From: Ixodes scapularis
Lineage: Eukaryota > Arthropoda > Arachnida > Ixodida > Ixodidae
Assembly (NCBI RefSeq): GCF_016920785.2
Contig: NW_024609857.1
Location: 127,465,094-127,529,093 of the forward strand
Length of the DNA stretch: 64,000 nt
Reading direction: 5' to 3'
Position 1 is the first letter of the stretch, and each line of letters opens with the position of its first letter. Under the pieces are notes generated by a model that did no database searches, was not told where the DNA came from, and saw only the letters and a list, made by a program, of their open reading frames with translations. Made by a program: the position numbers and the translations under genes. Below are positions 29,413-41,879 of this stretch, piece by piece.

Positions 29413-32349
29413 TTTTTGAACACTGAACGTTAAGAGCGGACAAGCCCACTCGAGGCCGCAGGCGTCGGAAAAGCGTAGTATGAAATTGGTGCGCGGCGTT
29501 CCACACCATTCGGTCACACCAAAACCATAGATAGGGGAAGAGTTTGGCCATCCATTGTCCTCGGTGACCTCTTGCAGCCTCTTGACTCCTCTCACAGCAG
29601 TGGCGTAGCGTCTAGCAATCACCTTGAAACCACTTAACAACGGGGACTAGCAACGGGAGACATCTGGCCCTGCACACTCGCGCATGCAGGGCCACATATC
29701 ATTCGTGATCGAAGCGACATCCGCTCTCTTTATGTTTCCTGTTTAGAAAATCGTTGTATATTTCGCCGTTGAATACTCTAACCACAGCTGTAAATGTTTT
29801 CGTTTCTGTATAAAAACCGTCAACACATAGATATTTGATAAATATCAAGTGGAGGCCCACGGCAGACTCGAGACTTTGAGAGGTAGGAATACCTGTCTTT
29901 ACTTTAAACTCCGATTCGTAGCATAGAGCTGTTCTTAAAGTTGCGATCATACGGGTACGGGTTCCTAACTAATGGTTAGTAGTTCAATTTCGTGACACAA
30001 CTTCTTGTCCTAGCGGCTTGCCTATATGCTTATGATGCTGATCCTGTTCTGGTCAAGACCACAATGCGGCTATTTGCAGCGGGAGACATGGGGCGTCCTA
30101 CGCTGCACGCTGCACAGCGTATTTGCCTTGCCTTCCTTTCCATGCCATGGTGTGAATTAATTGAAACTTTAATTGATGACTTACAATAAGCGTAACTGAG
30201 TACGAAAAGGCGAATTCGTTGACGTTTGCCTCGTTATTTGTATGTGCTGATACAAGGATGAATGCTCGGATCATCAACAAGTTAGCAAAGACAAATTACT
30301 TAAAATCACAACGGTCATTTCAAAACGAGCTAGCTTGCTATTGGCGGATACTCGTCTAACGCCGAGTCGCTTGAAGTTTAACCTCCCGGCTTCCTCAAGA
30401 TTTACAGGAAAAACTTCTAAAGCTGTGAAAAAGTGTGTCTTCCTGGTTAAACAGTTGTTTATTCTATCCTGAGGTGCTCAAAGTAAAAATACGAAACATA
30501 ACGTATGAAAGGAAGAGTTTATTGCCTTCAACTTTTTAAAGCTGAATCAAAAATATTTTTTTTAAAGCTAGAAAAAAAAATATTGTACTTGAGCTCTCGC
30601 GTCGCAACCCAGAATCGTTTCTTAGCTCCTCTTCACCGAACATCACGCCACTGCCAATATTGTTGCCTGACGAAGCGCACAATTGTTTGTCTTGAGCGGA
30701 GTTTCTACCGCAGGTAGGCACAGCGGAGTTGTGTTGGCGCATAGGAATTCATGGGAAAAGGCTTGCTTCGGCTTCCGTGGCTTTCCAATCGCTGCAATTG
30801 CAACCGTCTTCTGCGACGGAGTCCTCTTGTGATCTTGTATGGCTTGTCATAACAGCTGTTTTTTTTTAGCGGTGCTTGGGCAGTACATATACCAGCCACT
30901 CAGTTGTTTCAGACTGAAATTAGTCCTTTTTGTCAGTGACAGAACAGACGTAAGCAGCAGCGTAAAACCCACATGAGTAAGCGATTTGAAACCTGAACTA
31001 TATGGTGCTGAACAGAATACGGCACCAACATGTTCTCGGTCGTGCGAAAGTCGAAGGCTCGCGCCCTGCTCGTTCTTTCGGCTGATGTGATTTTTATTGG
31101 TGCAATTACTGAATTAAGACTACAGACATGAAATCCATTCTATAGCTGCAAATTCCTGTGTCTCTAAATAGGATTTAAATCCAGCACGTACAGTTGAAGG
31201 TGATGCTGCCTTGAAGTGATGAAATCACCGTTTTCCTTTGACGGAGACTGTTGAGCTAAATCTTGTAGTTAGTCGGGTTAGTTTCTCTTCAACCATTTTT
31301 GTTTTAACCTAGAGAATTGTAATACCTCCAAAATCAGTTTTAGCCCAGGTGAACAGCTGAAAGAATGCTATCATTTGTTTATTTAAAAAATACTTTGATC
31401 ACTGTTCCCCCAACTCCGTCATAAGCACTCTCCCCGTGGATGTCGCAAAAAAATTTCACGCAGTGGAAATGTATTAATCGTTGTCGTGTTGACAGATAAG
31501 TACAAATTTTTTTAATTCTTGTACTGCGAGGACGCACCGTCGGAAAAGTAGTAAATCTTTCTAAACTGCGGAAGCTCGTGCTTAAGTATTTTAATTACTT
31601 CACTTTGAAACACAGAAACGGCTACTGTGACGTGTTCCACGAAGTCAAAAATAAAACAAAGATTTTACAGAAGTTTCTTGAGCGTCGGCTTCCTGTGTAC
31701 AAATGTAAATACAACAGGGTGTAACGAGGCCCGAGTATTTATCTAGTGAAAGGATTTTGGGCGTCTTGCACGAGGAAAATATAAATTTAGGCAAAGTCCA
31801 TGAAGACTATTGCCTCTTGTTTCGCTATACTTTACTTTAGCACCCGTAAGTTAGGTACCTGTTGTTTGCTCACAAGGTGGTGTGCCTGCAGTTCCTTCAG
31901 CCTATCTAAACAATTTCGCGAAAATCATATAGTGTGAGCGAAAGTATTTCGAGTTGGCAACACACCCGGCTAATCTACTGTTGCTTATACACGTAATAGG
32001 TTTACTCCGAGTCAAGAACGTGAGCGCTGCAGAGCAAATTACCAGCGGAGGTGGTTGTGGTTCTCGGACATTCGGAACACCTGTCAAGCACGCACTCTTC
32101 TTAGTTTACTGTCACATAAAGTAGTGGCTAGAAGTAACTCGGTGTTTTTTTTTAAACTTTTGCATGAAGCAACTTCAAATTTTGATGTATTGTGCATACA
32201 CAAACTCTGTAAGTGCCGGTCCCTCCGACTAAAACACAATGTGAAGGGCGCAGGCTCGCGAGCGTTGAGAAACCGCACGTGAGATCATTTTTTTTTTCAT
32301 TCTTTGTGCATTTATTTAAGAGGGCGCGGTACCTCTATTTATTCGTCCG
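29413..32349. other. Unassigned ~2.9-kb stretch
   Basis: Read on both strands; only short frames without family motifs, AT-rich non-coding sequence and short homopolymers are seen. No RNA gene, TIR element or splice-consistent exon could be supported. Confidence 0.4.
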
Positions 32350-32355
32350 TTTCAG

Positions 32356-32369
32356 CCACCAGATGGCGC
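32356..32369 (+). promoter_or_regulatory. CTCF-like binding site
   Basis: CCACCAGATGGCGC fits the animal CTCF core (CCASYAGRKGGCRS) at every position. It lies inside an 18-mer (32350-32367) that recurs in inverted orientation at 47892-47909. Binding is inferred only. Confidence 0.5.
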
Positions 32370-35300
32370 GCGGCTCGAAACGTGGTTGAACGCGCAACTT
32401 CTGGATGGCGCCAGTATCGAGGTGTGAAAAGGCCCGCGTTATCCGCTGCGTGAAATAGATCCCGAAATGTGCCGTGTTTTCCCGGCGGAGGAAATTTCTC
32501 CCTCCCTCGCGCGCGCTTGGTATGTACGCGCGGTGGCCGAGTCCGGCCTCTGCGCTGTGTGATGCAGTGGGTGGCGCTCGTTTCTGTTCGGAGATAGGAA
32601 TAAAAATGCCGGTCCTCTTTTTTACGACGCTCGTTTCTATAGCTTGCTTTTTTTTTTTTTTTTTTTATTTAAGTTATCTACAGTACCGCCTGTTCGAAAT
32701 CGTCCTTTGCGGTGAGCGATTGAGAGTCAGGTTAGCATTTTATTTGGGTCAGCACTACACGTTCAATGGAGACCTCGGGCGGCGATGTAAATATGCATTG
32801 CTCCCCAAAGTGTGTCCAAGGTGCGCAATGACAATTGGAAAAGGGTATTGAAGGCGCGCGACCGTCGGTTGGTAAAATACGTGCGTTAGATTCACTTATT
32901 CAGTCTAATCATTTTTGCCAACGTCTTTTATCTGTTTCGACAAATGACATGGTCGAGTCTATTGATAACCTTAGCTAGATTGGACGTACGGAGTGTCCGG
33001 GCTTTAAATAAATTTGCTTCGTTTATGTGAATGAATAACTGTTTTCTCTTTTCCGTGCTCGGTGCTATGCAAAAATCGCTGAGATGTTATGGTAGCTCAG
33101 TGTGGCGGCGTTTTGCACGCTGACTCGCTATTGCATTCGCTGTGCACAATATGTGTTCAGATGGAATGTGCCAAATCATATTTCCGATCGATATGATAGA
33201 TTTACTTTGCTACAGTGTTAATTATATTTTCCTGATTTAAACTGGTTCGTCCCTGATCTGAGCCTAAGTTCAAATTCGAAGGGCAGACAGACTTACCGTC
33301 GTAACAGCCGTAATGCGCAGAAAGAAATTAGTACCATGAAAGAAAAACAAAAGGATACGAGGTGGCTCAGTGTTATAGAAGTAATGAGTGTGCAAAAAAT
33401 GCCATCGTACGTGTTTTTTTTTTTTTTTTAACCCTCCGCATTGCTGGGAAACGCTCAAGGTACCAGCAAAGACAGCGAGCTGGCGTGAAATTTCCATCGA
33501 GCGGAAAACGAGTGTCATCTTTATTTCATCATGCGCTTTCATTTTGATATGGCTCAAAATGGGCGCGAAATAGTAACAGGTAAGGCAACAAAATTTAGAT
33601 GTTAGGTCTGGAGCACCGCCATACTCAGCCGTGCTGGGGGCATCTCTCGCGAGTCAATACGGCAAAGGTATTGCGTGTCGAACTGTACGTGAGAGTTATC
33701 CATTTCAGCGAAACCTTGATTTCGCAAAACTATCGTGGCTCGAGTCGTGGCTTCCAGTACTTGGAAGCCACGAGCGAGAAATAAATGACAGTTGATTTTG
33801 AAGGACAATCGCGACGTGGAAACCCATAAATGAGAGTTCCAATAAGACGAGAGCTTCCCCTTCTCTTCAAGTGCGTGGGTTACGCTCTCAATCCTGCAGC
33901 TGTGGTAACACTGCAGGCTCCTAAAATCGCTTTGAAAACGTTCCTGATCGCAACAACTTTTTTTTTTTTTTTTTTGTCGAGGCGCTATTTTATTTTTTTT
34001 TATTTTTCTCTACCTTGATACCCATCAGCGCAAAAACTACCATAAACTAAAAAAAAAAAAAATAGTGGGCATACAACGACAACGCACCCACTGGGACCCG
34101 AGTCAAGGCAAGAACAACTAACTACTAAAAGGGGAAAAAAATCATGTTCGCATACACAGACAGAACGCCTCCATCGAAAGAAATGAATCATGCGCTTGTT
34201 CTGCCAGTCTCGTTGTGCGTGTGTCAAAAGCCACAAAGGAGGAAGACAATCAGCGCCTACACCACTCCCCTCCCCTCCCTCCCCCCCCCCCCCCCCCCCC
34301 CTAAAAAGAAGAAAAGAAAGGTTTCTTGGGCGCGCGCGCGGTCGCCCAAGCGATGACCTTGGAGGGGTATGCGATTGTAGCACGTTTGTCCCCCGGTTGT
34401 GCCCCTGTCTCAAATGCCACGGTCCGTTTCTCCCAAGTGCCCGTCTTATCTTCCCGAGTACCAACTCCGCAGTGATTCTGAATCATTCCGATGCTTTCCA
34501 ACGTTGCAAAACTGTTAGACGAATATTTGCACAGAAGTATACTGTTCGCAGAACTATCTACGGTGCTAAAATTCAAAAGCTCCGTGTTGGATTCGGGAAC
34601 TCGTGTAGGTTTAGCTCATTGTTGGAACATTCTTATTCGCTCGATGAACTCCACAAAACGTGTAAATATTAGAATGAACTTTCCAGAGAACGATAGTTGT
34701 TGTCGGGGTTCCAGGCGACCGGACAGGTCGCAATTATTGGCTGATTAAAAATTTTATTTCATAATCACAATCGTATCATCAAGGGCACGCCATTTTCTCA
34801 TCTTCTACGAAAAGAGTTGCTGTATTCGTAGCATACGCAGACGGAAACGGTTGAGACTGTGCCCAAATAATATCTTCTTTTGGCAGGTACTGCGCAGCGA
34901 TTACACACAATGCCTCTAACATAAACATGCTGCTCCACATGTCTATTCACAAGATGCAATACATCGTTCTCCCAACTTTGTTGAAATGGGCATGAAAGCG
35001 CGTAACCGTCACTTTTTTGAAGTTCTACTTAGAGGTGAAGTGTTTACCGTAAAAAGTCGTTAATTATTTATTTTTTTCCGGTCCACTACAAAGCTCGATT
35101 CACTTAAATTTTTGTTTTTATATCGCCTCTACAGCGCTTTTACGTCGGTACTTTCGTGTTAGAGGACATCACATAATGTGCGAAAAAAAACAACAAAAAA
35201 ACGGCAGGATCGATGCTGCATAGCCTTTTTTTTGTGGACATCAAGAACAAAAAAAAAGAAAGATAGTAGTTGTCTTCACTTCGCACTGCATGTTTTAGCA

Positions 35301-36919
35301 CGGAAGTTCCTATTTAGTTATGATGTCTTTATTTTCTTAAAAAATTGTATACAGTAATTTAAATTACCGAATTACAAAAACGTCGAAATTGTATAATTGC
35401 TTTTCGTTGGGACGCCATGACGACAGCGACACTCGTGTTCCCTCGTGGTTTTCGCCAGCATTTCTACGATGAATTGCCAGGATCGCGAGATGCAACAGCG
35501 TGACACTCCGTCTTCTGTGACGTCATTTGTTGCACTTCGGGACCACTTTTGATGTATGGCCAGCGTAAGACGCTAAACACACCAGTCGGAGACGCGCTGC
35601 AGGTGCCATAGTACTGCTCCTAAAGGTAGTTGTCACGTGCTTTGCTCCGCGACTGTGATTCCCTCACAGCAGCTCTGACTGAGGGTTGCCAAATTACGGT
35701 GAAACGGAGTATAGACAAAACAGACCGGAAACGAGCTGCCAGCATACGATAGTCAAACTCCAACAAAAAGGATTAGTTTCTTCCCAAACTGGACGACATT
35801 TACCGGGCATCTTTAGAGCTGCGAAGCTCAAAATCACGCGTACTCATAAGATTTTTTTTTCTCGCGTGTTTGTGATTTTTATGATGTCCTGCAAGCAAGA
35901 AAAAAATATATATGGTGAAGTCACTCCGAGGGGTTACCGATAACTGCGAGCCACGAACATGAAGGATTCGCTAACATCCGTCAGGAGTGTGAACGGTAAA
36001 TCGTCACGCAAACATATTCTCACAAGCTGCAAATATTTATTTGGCTTAGCGAGTAGAATACTAGTATACTAACGACATGTGATTATTGTACACAAGATAC
36101 CATTTCTCGGTTCTTCAAAACCATTTCCCTAGTCTGAACGGTCGCGCCACGGGCCGCGGCTAGCCGTGCCCTCGATAGACTACGGAGCTGCGTTGTGTCG
36201 TCTGCTACTGTACCGCCAACAGGAGAGCGGTAGCTCTGTGTGCTCCACAGATGCGTGTTGCGGTATAACTCTGTACGTCTGTCCTAGAGGAAGACAAAAA
36301 GATAGGCTCTGTGACCCCCTCCTAAGCTAACAAAAACAAACAGAAGTATACTCGTTTGGACTGAAAGGTTTCCAAAATAGTGACCAGACATTGGAAAAGC
36401 ATATGTCACAGAACTTGGTTTATGAAATGGCATCATTGTTTCGAGCAAGAAATCACCTGCTCACCACTGGGACGATGAAATCGTCACTATTTATTGCGTC
36501 AGGTATATTTGCGCTCATGAAGAAAAATCTGAACACATCCTTCTCCCAAAGTCCTATGTCGAATAATAAACACTTTTTTAAACATCTATGCACAAATAAC
36601 TCATTTTTTTCTACACTTGTATATACACGTTAATTAAACGACGTCAAACCGCATTTTTGATTAGATCGTGATGTCTACACCAACTACATTCATATTTTTT
36701 AGGGCTTTATTGAACGATAACATCAACTATAGTTAATGGAACACGATGGCTCGATCTCAACAAAAACTTCAACGTGCGAGGCTTCCACAGAAGGTCGCTT
36801 GCGAGTATTCTCAATGTGAGACTTCAGAAGCTTTCGCTTGCCATAGGGAGCTTGCTTTCGACTACAGCACTGCACGGGCCCGGAAAGCGCGGAGCGCGCT
36901 GCTGTGGGGAGAGGTTGAC
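32370..36919. other. Unassigned ~4.5-kb stretch with minor repeats
   Basis: It contains an 11-bp perfect hairpin (33746-33756 / 33762-33772, CGTGGCTTCCA), a 21-base C run (about 34281-34301) and several T runs (32650, 33420, 33960). No convincing coding exon is recognised on either strand. Confidence 0.35.
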
Positions 36920-37079
36920 TTACAAGATGACGTGTTACGTGGTCATGTAAGATGGCGTCATTTCGTGCAGCGTGATCACGTAAGATGACGTCATTTCGTG
37001 TAACGAGATCATGTAAGATGACGTGTTTGTGTCACGTGATCACGTACGATGACGTCAGTTCGTATGAACTGACGTCATC
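36920..37079. repeat. CRE-bearing ~33-bp tandem repeat ending in a palindrome
   Basis: Four to five units of GTAAGATGACGTCATTTCGT plus GATCAC-type spacers. Full CREB/ATF sites TGACGTCA lie at 36986-36993, 37050-37057 and 37070-37077. The last two form a 14-bp stem (37048-37061 / 37066-37079) around GTAT. CACGTG occurs near 37033-37038. Regulatory function is inference. Confidence 0.75.
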
Positions 37080-37669
37080 TTACGACAACGCCAACAACAT
37101 TAGTGCCGTCCGGATCCATTGACCTTAGAAACGCGCCTCTTCGCTTGAAGAGCTGATATGCGTTGATTGTTATTTGTTTCTTTTGCCTACTACAGACCAT
37201 TCAAAAACTCGCCTTCTGGGTGCCACCAACTTCGTCTACTGGGCTGTGAAGCGCGTTCGAGCGTGCGCAATACCTCTCTAGGCCGAAAGATTGTACACTG
37301 AGTATGCGTTCACAGCTCAAAGACTTAGGCATTTTTCGTCAGGATACATGCTCCCACGAGAAGAGCGTAATGGATATGTGAATAGAATTGTAAATTTGAA
37401 ATGTTCTTGTCCAATCGCATTTTTCTTTGGTTATCAACGCTTTTTAGCGTCATCGCAAGACGTTCAACCTATAATACACTGGTGATTAAAAAATAAGCAC
37501 CGAAAAACATGCACCGATTTTCGCTCAAAAATAAACACCAGAAAAAACATACCGTAATCATTACCCATGTCACCTTTTTGGGTGATATGTGAATTTCCAG
37601 AAGAACAGCTAGTTATCACCCTCCCCTAGGAATACCCTGACTACAGAGCAGGCGACCCGTTTTTCCCCG
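37080..37669. other. Unassigned stretch
   Basis: No gene recognised. A run of related AAAATAAACACC phrases occurs near 37485-37550. Confidence 0.3.
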
Positions 37670-37752
37670 CGTTAGATTGCGGTGACCAATTGGGTTCGTG
37701 GTCACCGCAATCTAACGTCCTGTGACCTCCGTATACGGAGGTCACAGGACGT
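37670..37752. repeat. Perfect 19-bp hairpin overlapping a perfect 38-bp palindrome
   Basis: The stem 37670-37688 pairs exactly with 37699-37717 across a 10-base loop. Overlapping its right arm, 37715-37752 is a perfect palindrome with no spacer, centred at 37733/37734 (CCGTA|TACGG). No mismatch is visible in either. Confidence 0.95.
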
Positions 37753-37932
37753 CCGTGAAAAATAAAAAGGAGGCAAACAACGATCTACTCTGTGCACGCT
37801 TCATCCCCGATTTCCACGACCCCAAGGCCGAAGGACGTTTGTGTGAAGGATAACAATAAAATAAAACTTTGCGTCAAAAAAAAAGCCCGTTTTTAAAAGA
37901 AAAAAAAAGTAGAAACAAGCCCAACGCGTTGA

Positions 37933-37966
37933 CGGACCGCGAGGTTGTGGAACACCTCGCGGTCCG
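37933..37966. repeat. Perfect 13-bp hairpin
   Basis: CGGACCGCGAGGT (37933-37945) pairs with 37954-37966 across an 8-base loop. It is the third strong hairpin within 300 bp. Confidence 0.9.
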
Positions 37967-38919
37967 CTTGCCACAGGACGGTTGTCTTCGACCCATAGCT
38001 CCAAGGTGAATTTGCCACTTGCGAAAACACGGAGACCTACCCAGCGAGAACCAGGAAAGCAAGACACGCACACTGACGCCTCGGCGTGCAGAATGAAACA
38101 GGATACGGGCGCGGAATACGGCCGCGGAAGAACACCTCGCACAGTGCCGATCCGGCCGATCTCCGAACGGACGATTTCGCATTTCGTGGACAGCGAGCGC
38201 CACCGCACGGGAGAGAGAGGCACCTTAAAAACGACGAAAACAAGCACCGACACCTTGGTTCTTTATATTTGCTGTAGTTACGGAACAAATCGACTTACAT
38301 GAATAATTTGAATATTATTCGATTCCGTAATAACTTTAGAAGACATTAAGCGCAATACTTCTTATGTTTGAATTTAGATAATTTTGTAAATTTGTTCGGA
38401 ACGCAAGAGTGCCGAATTAGCCGATTTTGACCATTTTCATGATTTTTTAAAGAATATAATTAAATTTATGATGAAACATTTGTTGCGCTTAGTGTCTCGA
38501 TATTGACTCAATGTCTTTAAAGCCGAAATTTTCAAGAAGATCCGCGCAGCCGTTATTATGTGAGAATTTTTTTAATTTGGTGAAAAACCTCATGTATTCT
38601 CTATGGGGCTCTGAGGTGCGCCCCCTCTTAAGGTTCAGCAACAGCAGACGCTTTTGGCAACCACGTAGGACATGTTTTTTTTAGTAAGGCAGTATGAAAG
38701 AATGCCGTCCTGATAAAACGTCGCAATAGAGGCTTTGACTTCTTCGTTATCCAAGCGCCCCCCCCTCCCCCCCTTCCTTTTTTTTTTTTTTTTTTTTTTG
38801 TGCGACGCTTGATATTACGGTTTCCGTTCTGATCTTGAGAGCTTAACACACTTGTCGTTCGGAGGCCCCCAAAAAGCTCGTCATCTTTTCGTGAGATCAA
38901 GACAAGTAGGAAGTTTTAA
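37967..38919. other. Unassigned stretch
   Basis: GC-rich to about 38230, then AT-rich. A polypyrimidine block (C then T run) lies at 38759-38799. No supported gene. Confidence 0.3.
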
Positions 38920-38924
38920 TTTTT

Positions 38925-39574
38925 CGTTTATATTTCCTTCAAATCAAACTCCTTTTTGACATCTAGAACAACATCTTCGTCCCAGTCTCGCTGATAATTT
39001 GATTTTCGATATAGTTCCAAACACTTATTAATTCTTTTTTTCAGCGCTCTTTCTAAATTCTCTAACCTTTTCTTTGAACATGCGTTTCACAGCTCGCCCG
39101 CCTTCTTTTTTGATTGGGACGGCTCCCTCCAATGGCTGCAAGGGCCTGGGTGACAGTCTCAAGTGCTATATTATGGTCACCATGTTGGGAACAAGTATCA
39201 CGAGCCTGAGGTAGCACGTCGCAAGTGCCACCTTTTTTCAAGTGGAAGCAATGTCGCCAGCATGTCTGACAAATTCGGTCGCCAGAAATAAGGTTCAGAG
39301 TAAGGAGCGGATCTGCCATTGCTAATATCACAATCGCGGATACGCGGCAAATTTTAATGTGTCCAGAGAATGGGTTAGAGCACCACTTGGAAGCAATAAG
39401 TGATGTGGACTTTTTCAGATATACTTGATAATGGTGACCACACACTGTAATGATGTCGCCTTGCAGGCACCTAAGCGAAGAGGAAGTTGACACCGATCCG
39501 TGCCCGGCAACTCTTGAGAATCGATGAGGAACCGCTTTCTGGCCTATACGTGATTTTGTGGCAACCACATGCAC
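38925..39574 (-). pseudogene. Fragment of an uncharacterised arthropod CxNPF/CxxC protein family
   Basis: The minus-strand frame 39574-39062 contains a Cys-rich block KWCSNPFSGHIKIC, then DRICQTCWRH with a CxxC pair, and later ALETVTQALAAIG near the end. This order (CxNPF, ICxxC, LN.sL..iG) recurs in repetitive, unnamed arthropod proteins. After an indel near 39068 a second frame continues the same pattern with RLENLERALKKRINK and an acidic tail to a stop near 38925. The frame break suggests a pseudogene, unless a splice at AAAAG|GTTAGA is real. Function unknown; family recall is from memory. Confidence 0.5.
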
Positions 39575-40378
39575 CGAGAAAGCGTCGGAGGAAGTTCAGT
39601 TTCTGCAAAAACCGGAAGTGTGATGGTACGCACTCCGCATAAAAGAGAGCACTCTTACATACTCGCAGAATTTGGGAACATAGATGTCAGGTCTTTCATG
39701 ACAGAAGCGAGTCTTGTATTCAAAAGCCGTATATTCAACTGCAAAAACTTTGATAGGTGTCACACAAACATAACTAGCTCAACTCAAACTGGTAAAGACG
39801 AATGGCATACAGCTTAATGTTTTCTTACGGCCTAGTTGGCTTGCGAAAGGAACGAACTGAACCGCTGTGACTAAACAGAGCCGGTGACACGTTAGCGATG
39901 AGTAAACACGACAACACTGTCATCATAGTTTAGAAAACAAAACAATAAGGATTTCGTACCTACCCTTATCACTGCATCCGCACGAACCGCACTTGCCTGT
40001 GCCGAGTGACCTGCTTCATCCATCGTTACAGCACCGTACTCGGACGAAAAATAACTTCTTTGTTGGACAGATTTCCGATCGCAGTAGTCAGTGGTAAGTT
40101 TTGTTGTCATTGGAAATAATACCCCCTCGTTTTTCTGCTCTGTCTTACTGTCTGTCCTTTCCTTTCAAAACACCACAGACAGTTTCACCTTACGACAGAG
40201 TGCAGCGGACGCTACGCGGCATTGTAACCAATCCAATGCCGCGTTAGTGTCACGTAACCTTCGAGAGGGGTGCGCGTGAAGTGATGCGTGCTCAACGCTG
40301 GATTGGCTGGGATAGCTCGTAGTGTGCGCTGCAGTCTGTGGAAAGGGAAACGGTGTATAGTAGGTATCTTACTTTATC
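39575..40378. other. Unassigned stretch left of the hAT element
   Basis: No gene recognised. A GCTGGATTGGCTGGGA box at about 40296-40311 resembles boxes near 44996 (inverted) and 45732. Confidence 0.3.
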
Positions 40379-40407
40379 GTCATCACTAGAGGCCGGATGT
40401 TTAGGCA

Positions 40408-41669
40408 CTAAAAAGCAGTCTTGGGTAAGTTACTTTTAAAAAGTAGTTCGTTACAGTTACAGTTACTTTCTGAAAAAAGTAGCGAAGTTACCGTTACAGT
40501 TACCGCAACAAAAAAGTAACTCGCTACAGTTACAGTTACTTTTAAAAAGTAACGACGTTACTTTTCAGTTACTTTTTTATAACAAAAATTAGGAAAACTA
40601 GAAAACGCTTTTCACCAAGTTTATTTGCATGAAATTAAAAAGTGTGCTTTGCACTTCATATTGTAACTTAGCAGCAGTTGCTTCTCGAAATTAGTGTCTG
40701 AAAGATTCCCTTGTTTGATAACGAACACGCCCCTGCCCTTGCTCAACAGGGGCTCGTCTAACGCGCTGGATGGGATTGCTCTGTTGTTTTGCCGGAATAG
40801 GTTTTTGATTGCTGGGTAGGCGTTGAGGCAACAGAGTGCCTTTTTCTGCGGTTACGTTGTTGGTAACCGCCTCCACCACAGCAAAATACTCTCTGTACGC
40901 CGGCCATGGTAGTTCTTCTTTGTTCTCATGAACATTCATATCCTTGGTAGCACTAGCACATTGCTGGCTCGTTGACGGTTGCGCTGGGTTCATAGAGTTC
41001 CTGGACATATTTCAGTTCGTACCCGGCAAGCCAGAAACAAACCCCGCGCAAACAGCAAACAAATTTTGCCTCGACTGTTGATACTACACCGGAGTAGTGG
41101 CGCAAATCAAAATACGAAACATGCGCAGTGCGGAGTGGTGGCGCTAATCAAAATACGAAACATTCGGACTGCCCTCCGCGTGTATTGGAGGTTCATGTTT
41201 GATTCACCCGATTAAAAAGCGTTTGCGCAGAAAAAAGAAAAACCGCAAAAGAGACATTTCTTCAAGATACCAAGATGTAAGTGTTCTCACACAAAGTATA
41301 CGCGCGTGCTAAAGATAACTACATTGTTTTTAACCAAATCTACACGTGGCTATATTCCGGTCGTGACTGGCGAGAAAGAGCGTACTCACAAGTTTGTGTA
41401 AAAAATAACTTGACACTCGAAATGTCGGAACAAACAATTTCCAAAGCAAAAAGAATGTCTAAATTGTACCCTCGTTCAGTGATATATTATTCATAAAAAA
41501 CTGGAAAGTAACGACAGAAGTAACGTCGTTACTTTCAACGTTACCCCAGAAAAAGTAATAGAACTACAGTTACAAGTTACATTTTCAAAAAGTAACCCGT
41601 TACAGTTACAAGTTAGTAAAAAAGTAACGAAATTACATTAACGCGTTACTACCCAAGACTGCTAAAAAG
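40408..41669. mobile_element. Nested non-autonomous hAT (1,246 bp) with 8-bp duplication
   Basis: The element is 40416-41661, flanked by exact CTAAAAAG copies at 40408-40415 and 41662-41669. The TIRs are CAGTCTTGGGTA and its inverted match. Subterminal regions are dense in GTTACAGTTAC and AAAAAGTAAC motifs. The interior (about 40691-41008, - strand) retains ELPWPAYREYFAVVEAV, like the N-terminus of a hAT transposase, so the element looks like an internal-deletion derivative of an autonomous copy. It is younger than its host element. Confidence 0.92.
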
Positions 41670-41879
41670 TCTACTTTTATGACCTTATAAAAGGCACTAA
41701 AACTTCGTAATAGGCATTTATAGGCACAATCAGTTTTTATTCACAATGTGCTTTTGAAAGCATTTAGGACCTCTGTCATTCAAACAAATACAGAATAAAG
41801 TAGTACAATAGGCATTACAATTTAATTTGTCCAACATTCGAGAAACAAAAAGTAGACTCAAGCCCGCACCGATACTAAG

